Source of the DNA: Trebonia sp030042015
Lineage (GTDB): Bacteria > Actinomycetota > Actinomycetes > Streptosporangiales > Streptosporangiaceae
Direction of reading: 5' to 3'
DNA: 12,749 bases
Assembly: GCF_030042015.1 (NCBI RefSeq)
Contig: NZ_JASIAL010000487.1
Location: forward strand, 1 to 12,749
The position numbers and the translations under genes are program-made. The notes under the pieces are model-generated. The model made no database searches. It saw only the letters and a list, made by a program, of their open reading frames with translations, and had not been told where the DNA came from. Below are positions 5,770-12,749 of the stretch, piece by piece. Each line of letters opens with the position of its first letter. Position 1 is the first letter of the stretch.

Positions 5770-6756
5770 ATGACAGTCTGGGAATGGTTTGAGCGGCGCT
5801 CCTTTCATCACCGGGACTTTCACAGTCTCGCGCTATCGGGCGCCGGGGCGGAGCGACCCTCCGCGACCCTGATTTTCCCGGCCCGCAACGTGGCTGGCAC
5901 CATCGGCGCGATCTTGTCCGTCGTCGCCGACCTGCGGGCGAGGACCGGGCTGCCCGACCAGGTCATCGTCGTGGACGCGGACTCGCCAGACGGCACGGCG
6001 GATATCGCCCGGGCGCACGGTGCCGAGGTCTACTCGGAGAACGAGCTCATGCGCCAGTACGGCCCCGCGCAGGGCAAGGGCGACGCGATGTGGCGGAGCC
6101 TGTCCGTGGCGCGCGGCGACATCGTCATGTTCGCCGACGCCGACACCACAGACTTCCGCGACCATTTCGTCTACGGGACGCTCGGGCCGCTGGTGGCGGA
6201 CCCGGCGATCCAGTTCTGCAAGGCCGCGTACCGCCGGCCGTTCACCTCGGGTGAGAAGTCCGTGCCCGACGGCGGCGGGCGGGTCACCGAGCTGATGGCA
6301 AAGCCGCTGATCAACCTCTTCTACCCCGAGCTTGCCGGGTTCGCCCAGCCGCTGGCCGGCGAGTTCGCCGGCCGCCGGGAGCTGCTGAACGCGCTCCCGT
6401 TCTTCACCGGTTACGGCGTGGAGATCGGCATGATCATCGACGTGTTCACCGAGGTAGGCCTTGAGGGGATGGCGCAGGTCGACCTCGGCACCAGGCAGAA
6501 CCGTCACCAGACGCTCGCCGACCTCACCCGAATGAGCTCGATCGTGCTGCGCACGGTGGCCATGCGGCAGGGCCTGGCCCCGCGCGAGCTGGCCGGGGAC
6601 GAGCCGGGCCTGTGGGAGCTCCGCCAGCCGCAGACCTACCTGCATGCCGTGGCCACCGCGGACGGCCTGCGGCTTGACGAGCACCTCAACGAGCTGATAG
6701 AGCGGCCGCCGCTAGCGCGGCTGACCGGCGGCACCGCGCTGACCGCCCGCGCATGA
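5770..6756 (+). CDS. gpgS: Glucosyl-3-phosphoglycerate synthase (GT81)
   Basis: The predicted reaction is transfer of glucose from an NDP-glucose to D-3-phosphoglycerate, the first step to glucosylglycerate (a compatible solute) and, in mycobacteria, to methylglucose lipopolysaccharides. It is cytoplasmic. Starting at ATG 5770 gives 328 residues, close to mycobacterial GpgS (about 324), and begins with the family-like WFERRSFHHRDF. The GT-A core is visible: LIFPARNVAGTIGAIL (34-49), VVDADSPDGT (67-76), GKGDAMWRSL (102-111), the metal-binding ADAD (Asp123, Asp125), GGGRVTELMAKPL (168-180), QPLAGEFAGRREL (193-205) and YGVEIG (215-220). A GTG at 5704 is in frame, but its GGAGG is only 1 nt away. 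The gene stands alone: no GpgP phosphatase is in the window. The stem-loop at 6823-6850 ends it. A mannosyl-3-phosphoglycerate synthase is less likely. Confidence 0.9.
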   Translation: MTVWEWFERRSFHHRDFHSLALSGAGAERPSATLIFPARNVAGTIGAILSVVADLRARTGLPDQVIVVDADSPDGTADIARAHGAEVYSENELMRQYGPAQGKGDAMWRSLSVARGDIVMFADADTTDFRDHFVYGTLGPLVADPAIQFCKAAYRRPFTSGEKSVPDGGGRVTELMAKPLINLFYPELAGFAQPLAGEFAGRRELLNALPFFTGYGVEIGMIIDVFTEVGLEGMAQVDLGTRQNRHQTLADLTRMSSIVLRTVAMRQGLAPRELAGDEPGLWELRQPQTYLHAVATADGLRLDEHLNELIERPPLARLTGGTALTARA

Positions 6757-6822
6757 GCACGGGTGACTGGCTCCTGCAATTCCGGTGAATTCCTTGCGGT
6801 GGGCGGCCCGCCGCCGCAAACA

Positions 6823-6850
6823 CGGAATAGCCGCTTATGCGGCTATTCCG
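6823..6850 (+). terminator. Stem-loop terminator of gpgS
   Basis: CGGAATAGCCGC (6823-6834) pairs perfectly with GCGGCTATTCCG (6839-6850) around a TTAT loop. AT-rich sequence with short T-runs follows (to about 6867). A weaker GC hairpin precedes it at about 6794-6819. It lies 66 bp after the gpgS stop. Confidence 0.85.
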
Positions 6851-6903
6851 GATAATTAATTTGGTTTCCCCCCGCCCTGCGGGTGCCGTCGGCGGGCCGA
6901 TTC

Positions 6904-6914
6904 GTTGTAACAAC
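6904..6914. promoter_or_regulatory. Small dyad GTTGT-A-ACAAC
   Basis: A perfect 5-bp dyad with a single central A lies about 205 bp upstream of the GMC gene. It is operator-like in form; no regulator family is assigned. Confidence 0.3.
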
Positions 6915-7004
6915 TGGCCCCGGGCAGCGTGGGACGCCGGCGCCGTCGGGCGGCCGCACGGCCCGCACGGCCCGCCATGATCGCGTCGGCCGCCGCGAGC
7001 GAGC

Positions 7005-7018
7005 GGTGCCGTGGCACC
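7005..7018. promoter_or_regulatory. Dyad GGTGCC-GT-GGCACC
   Basis: A perfect 6-bp inverted repeat with a 2-bp centre lies about 100 bp upstream of the GMC start, in the likely promoter region. It could be a repressor site. Confidence 0.35.
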
Positions 7019-7064
7019 CTATTTGTTGGGCAGCGGGCATGCCGGACCCCCATGTCTGTGCCGC

Positions 7065-7123
7065 CGCATGAATGACTCATGCGGGAAAACTCGCATGATG
7101 TGTCCAGGAGGCGGAGCGCATGA
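7065..7123. promoter_or_regulatory. Cluster of CGCATGA motifs around the GMC start
   Basis: CGCATGA occurs at 7065-7071, 7092-7098 and 7117-7123, and inverted (TCATGCG) at 7077-7083. The first and inverted copies form a 7-bp dyad with a 5-nt centre. The last copy includes the GMC start codon. The arrangement suggests autoregulation or a leader structure acting near the ribosome binding site AGGAGG (7106-7111). Confidence 0.45.
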
Positions 7124-8700
7124 ATACAGAGTTCGACCACATCGTCGTGGGCGCCGGCTCGGCCGGCTGCGTGATCGCGCGGCGCCTGGTCGACGCCGGG
7201 CGGCGGGTGGCGCTGGTCGAGGCGGGCGGCCCTGACGACAACCCGGCGATCCACGACCCCGGCCTGGCGTGGCTGCTGTGGAACAGCCCGGAAGACTGGG
7301 CCTACAGCACCGAACCCCAGCAGCACTCACTCAAGACGACCGTCTTCTGGCCACGCGGCAAGGTGCTGGGCGGCTCAAGCTCGCTGAACGGCGCGATCTA
7401 CGTGCGCGGCGCCAGGCAGGACTTCGACAACTGGGCGTACAACGGCGCGGCCGGCTGGTCGTACGCGGAGGTCCTCCCGTTCTTCAAGAAGTCCGAGGAC
7501 TTCGAGGACGGCCCGTCGCAGTACCACGGCAGCGGCGGCCCGCTGCCGGTCGAGCGCATCCACGACCCGAACCCGGCCACCCTGGCCTGGATCGAGGCCT
7601 GCGCCGAATACGGGCTGCCGCTGAACGACGACTGCAACGGCGCGGACATCCTCGGCGCCGGGCTTCTCCAGCTCACGGTCAGGGACGGCCGCCGTGCCTC
7701 CGCCTGGGTCTCTTTCGTGCTGCCGGTGCTGGACAACCCGCTGCTCACGGTCATCACCGGTGCACACGTCGCCCGGCTGCTTTTCGACGGTACCGGTCGC
7801 GCCGTCGGCATCGGGCTCGCGGGGGCCGGCCGCCACCTCCTATCCAGAACGATGGCGGCCGACTCCCCGCCGTCAAGCACCTTCGCCGAGTGGCCGGCCA
7901 CGCAGGTGCGCTGCTCCGGCGACGTGATCGTCTGCGGCGGCACGATCGGCTCGGCGCAGCTGCTCCTGCTGTCGGGCATCGGCCCGGCCGACGACCTGCG
8001 CGCGCTCGGCATCGACGTGACCGCCAGCCTGCCAGGCGTGGGCCAGAACCTGCACGACCACCTGCTGGCGGAGATCTTGTGGGAGTCGGCGCGCACGGTG
8101 CCGCCGGGCCAGGCCAACAACCTGGAGATGGCCTGGTTCGCCAAGAGCGACCCGGGGATGGCGGCCCCTGACCTGCAGCCGTTCATGTCGCATTTCCCGA
8201 TGCCCGTGGAGGGCTACCCCGCCCTCGACTACGGGGCCGGCTACGCGACCCTGGCGGGCGTCATCCGCCCGCTCAGCCGTGGCCGGCTGTGGCTGCGCTC
8301 CGCGGACCCGGCCGAAGCGCCGGCCCTCGACCCGCACTACCTGGAGGAGCCGGCTGACATCAAAGCGCTGGTCACCGCCCTGAACCAGTGCCGTGAGATC
8401 GGCGCGGGCGACGCGATGAAGGACTGGCGGGCGCGGGAGATCGCGCCGGGACCCGACGCGCGCACCGACGCCGAGCTCGCCGAGTACGGCATGCGCACGC
8501 TGCTCAGCTACCACCACCAGGTCGGTACCTGCAAGATGGGCATCGACCGGATGGCCGTCACCACGCCGGACCTGCGCGTGCACGGCGTCGTGGGGCTGCG
8601 GGTCGCCGACGCGTCCGTCATGCCGGCGATCACCTCGGGCAACACGAACGCGGCGTCGATCATGATCGGCGAGCGCTGCGCCGCCTTCGTGCTGGGTTGA
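7120..8700 (+). CDS. GMC-family flavin oxidoreductase (choline dehydrogenase-like)
   Basis: This is a 526-residue FAD enzyme starting at ATG 7120, with AGGAGG 8 nt upstream. The N-terminal dinucleotide fold has VVGAGSAGCVIARRL (9-23) and LVEAGG (32-37). GMC signature 1 is GKVLGGSSSLNGAIYVRG (80-97) and signature 2 is GTIGSAQLLLLSGIGP (274-289). The catalytic pair is probably His466 (YHHQVGTCKMG) and Asn510 (SGNTNAASIMIGE), as in choline oxidase/dehydrogenase and alcohol dehydrogenase relatives. Family chemistry is oxidation of a primary alcohol to the aldehyde with reduction of FAD. No betaine aldehyde dehydrogenase or choline transporter is nearby, so choline itself is not supported as substrate. 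An insertion of about 25-30 residues (around 236-266), rich in Ser/Pro, lies just before signature 2, where relatives have a short strand. There is no signal peptide. The stop codon is the first part of the 76-bp repeat array. Confidence 0.9.
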   Translation: MNTEFDHIVVGAGSAGCVIARRLVDAGRRVALVEAGGPDDNPAIHDPGLAWLLWNSPEDWAYSTEPQQHSLKTTVFWPRGKVLGGSSSLNGAIYVRGARQDFDNWAYNGAAGWSYAEVLPFFKKSEDFEDGPSQYHGSGGPLPVERIHDPNPATLAWIEACAEYGLPLNDDCNGADILGAGLLQLTVRDGRRASAWVSFVLPVLDNPLLTVITGAHVARLLFDGTGRAVGIGLAGAGRHLLSRTMAADSPPSSTFAEWPATQVRCSGDVIVCGGTIGSAQLLLLSGIGPADDLRALGIDVTASLPGVGQNLHDHLLAEILWESARTVPPGQANNLEMAWFAKSDPGMAAPDLQPFMSHFPMPVEGYPALDYGAGYATLAGVIRPLSRGRLWLRSADPAEAPALDPHYLEEPADIKALVTALNQCREIGAGDAMKDWRAREIAPGPDARTDAELAEYGMRTLLSYHHQVGTCKMGIDRMAVTTPDLRVHGVVGLRVADASVMPAITSGNTNAASIMIGERCAAFVLG

Positions 8701-8925
8701 CCCGGGGGGGCGACCCCCCGGAACCCCCCGGCTGCGCCTTGACGGCGCACGTGCCGCTGGGGTGCCCGCGGGCTGACCCGGGGGGCGACCCCCCGGAACC
8801 CCCCGGCTGCGCCTTGACGGCGCACGTGCCTCATCGGGTGCCTGCGGGCTGACCCGGGGGGGCGCCCCCCCGGAACCCCCCGGCTGCGCCTTGACGGCGC
8901 ACGTGCCGCTGGGGTGCCCGCGGGT
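8698..8925. repeat. Three 76-bp tandem repeats between convergent genes
   Basis: The copies are 8698-8773, 8774-8849 and 8850-about 8925, nearly identical. Each has a strong G-run/C-run hairpin (CCGGGGGG-CGA-CCCCCCGG type) and a second stem TGCGCC-TTGAC-GGCGCA. Copy 2 differs mainly near its end (CTCATCGGGTGCCTGC in place of GCTGGGGTGCCCGC); copy 3 has GCG instead of GCGA in the first loop. The array starts exactly at the GMC TGA and ends 27 bp before the phosphoesterase stop. The stems could act as a bidirectional terminator. Confidence 0.92.
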
Positions 8926-8951
8926 TGGCGGGTCAGGTCCGCTGCGCGCGG

Positions 8952-10397
8952 CTAGCCGCTGTAGGAGTCGGGTTTCAGGGGTGCCGGCAGCGGCGGCGGG
9001 TTCAGGAAGGCCGGCGGGGCGGCCAGGTCGAGGGCGGCCAGCGGCGAGACCGCCGCCGCGTCCCGGTGGGTCAGCGGCGGCAGGTTCCACTTCTCCTCGA
9101 TGAGCTTGAGCACCGACGTGTGGTCGAGCACCTCGCTGAGCACGAAGTCGGGCCGCGCGTAGGGCGAGACGATCACGGCGGGAACCCGGAACCCGTACCG
9201 GTCGTACGTCGCGGGTCCCGCGTCCGCGTTCTCCAGGTTCGCCATCGACTTGCGCAGCAGCGGCTTGAGCACCACGCGCAGCCATGCCGGCAGGTCGAGC
9301 TGCCAGTTGTGCGCGGGCACGTCGTCCGGCGGCACCGCGTCAGGCGGCGGCACGTGGTCGTAGTACCCGCCGTGCTCGTCGTAGATCCACAGCAGCAGCG
9401 TCGACTCCCACGCCGGGCCGTGCAGCACCGCGTTGACCACCGCGGCGGCGAACGACTCGCCGTGGCTGATGTCCTGGGGGTTCTCCTCCGAGTACGCGCC
9501 GAAGTCCGGGTCCACGATCGATACGGCCGGCAGCGTGCCCGCCGCGGCGTTGGCGAAGAACCGCTGGGTCGTCCCCAGGTGCCGGACGCAGCGGGCCATC
9601 CCCAGCGGGTACAGGTCCGCGGTGAACGACTTGTTGCCGCGTTCGGCGTTGAGCACGCCGGGCAGCCATCGCCCGAGCCGGGCCAGCCGGCGCAGCGCGA
9701 CCAGCCCGGGCGTGCCGAGCGCCCGCTTGATCAGGACCTTGGCCGGGTTCACGTTGTGGTAGTTCACCCAGGGGATGTCGTGTGTGGTGAGCTGGTCGAA
9801 GATCGTGCCCGCCTTCGGGTAGTCGACCAGGTCCCACGGCAGGTCGTCGATCAGGCCGTCCGCGGTCCCCGCGATCAGGAAGCGCCGGTTCGGGAACGTC
9901 GGGCCAAGGCAGGAGCAGAACCAGCGGTCGGCGAGCGGGAACGTGCGGGCCAGCCCGTAGTAGAACGGCAGGTCCGCCTCGGTCCAGTACCCCATCGGCA
10001 CGCCAGGGTCCCCGCCTGGGACGGTCTGCCGCACGCCGCTCGCGAACCCGGCGCAGGTGCCTGCGTCGTAGGAGAGGTGGCTGGCGTGCCAGCTCTGCGT
10101 GGGGTTGCCGTCGACCTGCGCGGTCGAGGGGAAGTGGTGGGAGGGAAACCGCTGGCCGTCGGGGAGGACGTTGACGGCCAGCGGGGTGCCGTCGGGTGCC
10201 AGCGGCAGGCCCTCGCCCCGCCCCGTGAGCATGCCCAGGTAATTGTCGTAGGAGTGGTTTTCCATCATCAGCACGACGATGTGCTTGATTTGCGGGATGA
10301 GGTCGCTCCCGGCGGGCATGTCGGGCCGCGGCCGCTCGCCCGGGCCGGGGCGCAGCCCCCTGCGCGCTATTTCCCTTTTCTCCAGCCGCTCCCACAT
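8952..10397 (-). CDS. Phospholipase C/acid phosphatase-type phosphoesterase
   Basis: This encodes 481 residues from ATG 10397, with GGAGG 8 nt upstream. It belongs to the bacterial phosphoesterase family (PF04185) of phospholipases C and AcpA-type acid phosphatases. Seen motifs: IKHIVVLMMENHSYDNYLG (37-55; Glu46-Asn47 are metal/nucleophile-region residues of the family), TFPNRRFLIAG (167-177), ENPQDISHGE (305-314), IYDEHGGYYDHVPPP (338-352; Asp340, Glu341, His342), YGFRVPAVIVSPYARP (401-416) and DHTSVLKLIEEKWNLPPLTHRD (425-446). The expected reaction is hydrolysis of phosphate mono- or diesters such as phospholipid head groups. Most relatives are exported by Tat, but here the N-terminus (MWERLEKREIARRGL) has no hydrophobic stretch, so export is not evident. 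It is convergent with the GMC gene and divergent from the regulatory ATPase. No PHO-box-like repeats are seen upstream. Confidence 0.9.
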   Translation of the reverse strand: MWERLEKREIARRGLRPGPGERPRPDMPAGSDLIPQIKHIVVLMMENHSYDNYLGMLTGRGEGLPLAPDGTPLAVNVLPDGQRFPSHHFPSTAQVDGNPTQSWHASHLSYDAGTCAGFASGVRQTVPGGDPGVPMGYWTEADLPFYYGLARTFPLADRWFCSCLGPTFPNRRFLIAGTADGLIDDLPWDLVDYPKAGTIFDQLTTHDIPWVNYHNVNPAKVLIKRALGTPGLVALRRLARLGRWLPGVLNAERGNKSFTADLYPLGMARCVRHLGTTQRFFANAAAGTLPAVSIVDPDFGAYSEENPQDISHGESFAAAVVNAVLHGPAWESTLLLWIYDEHGGYYDHVPPPDAVPPDDVPAHNWQLDLPAWLRVVLKPLLRKSMANLENADAGPATYDRYGFRVPAVIVSPYARPDFVLSEVLDHTSVLKLIEEKWNLPPLTHRDAAAVSPLAALDLAAPPAFLNPPPLPAPLKPDSYSG

Positions 10398-10585
10398 GTG
10401 CCCTGCCTCCTTCGTATTTGGGCCGAATCATGCCATCTGGCGGGCCGCGGGCGAGAGCGAATGGGGATCGGGATCAGATGTTGCGCAGAGCAGCGGCCGG
10501 AAGTTGATGGTCGGCTGGCCGTTGGACACGATGTTGGATTGACCGGGGGGACGGGGGTAAGCCGCGGGCGAGGCGCCGTCTTGGC

Positions 10586-10598
10586 AACCGTTACGGTT
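10586..10598. promoter_or_regulatory. Dyad AACCG-TTA-CGGTT in the divergent promoter region
   Basis: A perfect 5-bp inverted repeat with a 3-nt centre lies in the 280-bp gap between the phosphoesterase and ATPase starts, about 80 bp before the ATPase gene. A -10-like TAGTCT (10629-10634) follows on the plus strand. It is a possible operator of the divergent pair. Confidence 0.35.
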
Positions 10599-10677
10599 CG
10601 CCGGCTCGTCCGGTGTGGTCCCGATCGTTAGTCTCTGTAAGGAAAAAGCGGGCACCAGCGGAGCGGCGGCGCGGCGG

Positions 10678-12749
10678 ATGGCAGTGCTGACCACGGGACG
10701 GCTACCGCTGCGGCTGACGCCGCTGGTGGGCCGGGACGCGGAACTGGGCGAGGTGACGAGCGCACTCGCCGGCTTCCGGCTGCTCACGCTCACGGGCCCG
10801 GGCGGCACCGGGAAGACGCGGCTGGCGCTCGCGGCCGCCGCCTCCCTGGCCAGGGACATGGAGGTCGCCTGGGTCGAGCTGGCACCGGTCGACGACCCGG
10901 ACATCGTCGCCCCCGCGGTCGCCGGCCGGCTGGGCGTCCCAGAGACCCCCGGCCAGGACGCCGCGCGCGCGATCGCCGCGCACGTCGCCGCCGAGTTCGC
11001 GGGCCGGCCGGTGCTGGTCGTGCTCGACAACTGCGAGCACCTGGCCGGCGCGGTCGCGGCGCTGGCCGAGCAGCTGCTGGCCGAGTGCCCGGCGCTGTCC
11101 GTGCTCGCCACCAGCCGGGAACCGCTCGGCGTCGAAGGGGAACGGTCCTGGCCGGTGCCGCCCCTGGACGGCGCTGACGCGGTGCGGCTATTCGAGGACC
11201 GGGCCCGGCTTGTCGCGCCACATTTCGGGGTCACCGACGCCAACCGGGGCGCGGTGGCCGAGGTGTGCGCCAAGCTCGACGGGCTGCCGCTCGCGATCGA
11301 GCTCGCCGCCGCCAGGATGCGCATCCTGTCGGTGCGCCAGCTCACCGAGCGGCTTGACAACGTGTTCGGCGTGCTCACCGGCGGCGCGCGGTCCGCCCCG
11401 GCCAGGCACCAGGCGCTGCGTGCCACACTCGACTGGAGCCACGACCTGCTCGCCGCGCGCGAGCGCGCGGTGTTCCGGCGGCTGGCCGTGTTCTCCGGCG
11501 GGTTCACGCTCGCCGGGGCCGAACGGGTCGCCGGCTTCGGCGACCCGTTCGCCACCCTCCAGGTCCTCGACTCGCTCACCCGGCTGGCCGAGAAGTCGCT
11601 GCTGCGAGTGGAGGGTGAGCGCTACAGCCTGCTGGCTACTATCCGCGAGTACGCCAGCGAGCAGCTGACCGCGGCCGGAGAGGCCGAGCGGGCGCGCCAG
11701 GCGCACCTGGCGTACTACACCGAATTGGCCGAGCGGGCGGGGCCGCGAGTAGAGGTGGCCGCCGCGGGCGAACTAGAAGCCGAACTCGACATGCTCGACC
11801 TCGAACGGTCCAACCTCCGCGCGGCCAGCGACTTCGCCAGGCAGTCGGGCGACACGATCGCCGCCCTGCGGATCGCCGGCCAGCTCGGCAGGTACGCCTA
11901 CCTGCGCGGCCACTACCACGAGATCAGGCAGTGGATGGACCTGGCGGTGGCGGTCGGCCCGGCGGCGCCGGCGCAGCTGCGGGCGCGGGCGCTGCTCGGC
12001 AGCGGGCGCCTGGCGCACCTGCAGTGCGACTACGGGCCCGCGGTGCGCAGGCTGGACGCGGCGCTGCTGAACTTCCGGTCGCTCGGCGACGCGTCGGGGA
12101 TCGCGTCGTGCCTGCAGGCCCTCGGCAGCGTGGCTCGCGAGCAGGGCAGGTATGCCAGGTCGGCGCAGCTGCACGCGGAGGGCCTGGAGCTGGCCATGGC
12201 GGCGGGAGACGAGCGGGCCCAGGCGGGCGCGCACAGCTACCTCGGGTTCGTGTCCTGGCTGCAGGGCGACTTCGCGGTGGCGGCCGACGAGTGCACCGCC
12301 GCCCTTGCGATGTTCCGGGTGCTCGGCGATGTCGAGGGGATCGCGTGGTCGCTGATCAGCCTCGGCGTCGTGGCCCGGTACCAGGGCGACCTCGTGGCGG
12401 CGGAGTCGCTGCTGCGCGAGAGCCGCGCGCTGTCGGAGTCGATCGGGTTCCGCGAGGGCATCGCCTGGAGCGACGAGCAGCTCGGCCTGCTCGCCTTCGC
12501 GTCCGCCGCTTCCGGGTCGGCGGCCGCGTCGGACCTGCTGCGGCGCAGCTTCGAGACGCACCGGGAGCTGCGGGACCGCTGGCGGATGGCGAGCCTGCTC
12601 GAGGATCTCGCGGCGGTCGCGCTCGCGGGCCAGGCCTCGCTGCCTGCCGCCCGGCACGCGGCGGGCTTGCTCGGGGCGGCGCAGGCGCTCCGCCAGGCGA
12701 TCGGCACCGTGATCCCGCCGTGCGAGCGCGGCCAGCACGAGGCCGCGAC
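10678..12749 (+). CDS. AfsR/LuxR-type regulatory ATPase with TPR-like repeats, 3' incomplete
   Basis: The frame is open from ATG 10678 to the right edge (690 codons). It starts PLRLTPLVGRDAEL, the usual start of actinobacterial COG3903-type ATPases; GTG 10684 is an alternative start and no strong ribosome site is seen. The STAND/NB-ARC-like nucleotide domain has Walker A GPGGTGKT (40-47), Walker B PVLVVLDNCEH (111-121), the sensor-like ATSREPLGVEGE (144-155) and GLPLAIELAAAR (202-213). A winged-helix-like segment (RHQALRATLDWSHDLL) and helical TPR-like repeats follow from about residue 350, with YGPAVRRLDAAL, QGRYARSAQLHAEGL, QGDFAVAADECTAAL and QGDLVAAESLLRES spaced about 40 apart. The visible end (LLGAAQALRQAIG) matches the last repeats of relatives, many of which finish with a LuxR-type HTH. 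That end is outside the window. Predicted role: signal-sensing transcriptional regulator, possibly of the divergent phosphoesterase. Confidence 0.88.
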   Translation, partial: MAVLTTGRLPLRLTPLVGRDAELGEVTSALAGFRLLTLTGPGGTGKTRLALAAAASLARDMEVAWVELAPVDDPDIVAPAVAGRLGVPETPGQDAARAIAAHVAAEFAGRPVLVVLDNCEHLAGAVAALAEQLLAECPALSVLATSREPLGVEGERSWPVPPLDGADAVRLFEDRARLVAPHFGVTDANRGAVAEVCAKLDGLPLAIELAAARMRILSVRQLTERLDNVFGVLTGGARSAPARHQALRATLDWSHDLLAARERAVFRRLAVFSGGFTLAGAERVAGFGDPFATLQVLDSLTRLAEKSLLRVEGERYSLLATIREYASEQLTAAGEAERARQAHLAYYTELAERAGPRVEVAAAGELEAELDMLDLERSNLRAASDFARQSGDTIAALRIAGQLGRYAYLRGHYHEIRQWMDLAVAVGPAAPAQLRARALLGSGRLAHLQCDYGPAVRRLDAALLNFRSLGDASGIASCLQALGSVAREQGRYARSAQLHAEGLELAMAAGDERAQAGAHSYLGFVSWLQGDFAVAADECTAALAMFRVLGDVEGIAWSLISLGVVARYQGDLVAAESLLRESRALSESIGFREGIAWSDEQLGLLAFASAASGSAAASDLLRRSFETHRELRDRWRMASLLEDLAAVALAGQASLPAARHAAGLLGAAQALRQAIGTVIPPCERGQHEAA

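Larger units (their letters stand above)
6757..7119. other. 363-bp intergenic region between gpgS and the GMC gene
   Basis: It holds the gpgS terminator, then several short dyads (6904-6914, 7005-7018, 7036-7043) and a cluster of CGCATGA motifs just before the GMC gene. I see no supported gene; the short frames here lack coding character. Confidence 0.6.

Noticed and set aside
8698..8925. CRISPR array
   Set aside because: Only three contiguous 76-bp copies with no unique spacers and no cas genes.
10490..10539. Protein-like minus-strand stretch (IVSNGQPTINFRPLL) upstream of the phosphoesterase
   Set aside because: All its third positions are G or C, so it might be a gene remnant, but it is under 20 codons with no start, ribosome site or family match.
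8925..10631. 568-codon plus-strand open frame opposite the phosphoesterase
   Set aside because: It is the antisense of a gene with clear phosphoesterase motifs, and its own product is Arg/Gln/Val-rich low complexity.
10428..12738. Long minus-strand frames opposite the regulatory ATPase
   Set aside because: Walker motifs and TPR-like repeats on the plus strand fix the coding strand; the antisense products are Ser/Arg- or Arg/Gln-rich shadows.

Overview
The window is about 72% GC with strongly G/C-biased third codon positions, GTG as well as ATG starts, and AfsR/LuxR-type ATPase, GpgS and CHAD genes. This points to a filamentous-type actinomycete (high-GC Actinomycetota). I cannot name the genus. 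I see no tRNA, rRNA, transposase or CRISPR array.

Left part (1-3124, + strand). The 3' end of a ribokinase-like PfkB sugar kinase carries an in-frame 15-bp glycine-coding minisatellite. An AT-rich gap follows; read on the minus strand it contains three 11-bp direct repeats resembling a Streptomyces-type PHO box (PhoP operator). Downstream are two abutting genes: a protein with a degenerate CYTH-like N-terminus and a CHAD (polyphosphate-binding) domain, and a ParA/MinD-type ATPase. This pair is the most interesting part of the window. It reads as a possible phosphate-controlled system that binds and positions polyphosphate granules; that function is inferred.

Middle part (3172-6756). On the minus strand are a receiver-only response regulator lacking the usual OmpR output domain and a secreted, probably beta-propeller protein of unknown function. 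They are separated by a long inverted repeat whose arms are themselves palindromes. Divergent from the secreted-protein gene, across a 440-bp gap, is a glucosyl-3-phosphoglycerate synthase (GpgS, GT81) gene, closed by a clear stem-loop terminator.

Right part (7120-12749). A GMC flavoprotein oxidoreductase (+) converges on a phospholipase C/acid-phosphatase-type phosphoesterase (-). Three 76-bp tandem repeats lie between them, and the first begins on the oxidoreductase stop codon. Divergent from the phosphoesterase is a large AfsR/LuxR-type signal-transduction ATPase, which runs off the right edge.

A loose phosphate theme links the CHAD protein, the PHO-box-like operator, the phosphoesterase and GpgS (substrate 3-phosphoglycerate). 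Only the CHAD-ParA pair looks like a true operon. The rest are mostly single genes with their own control regions.
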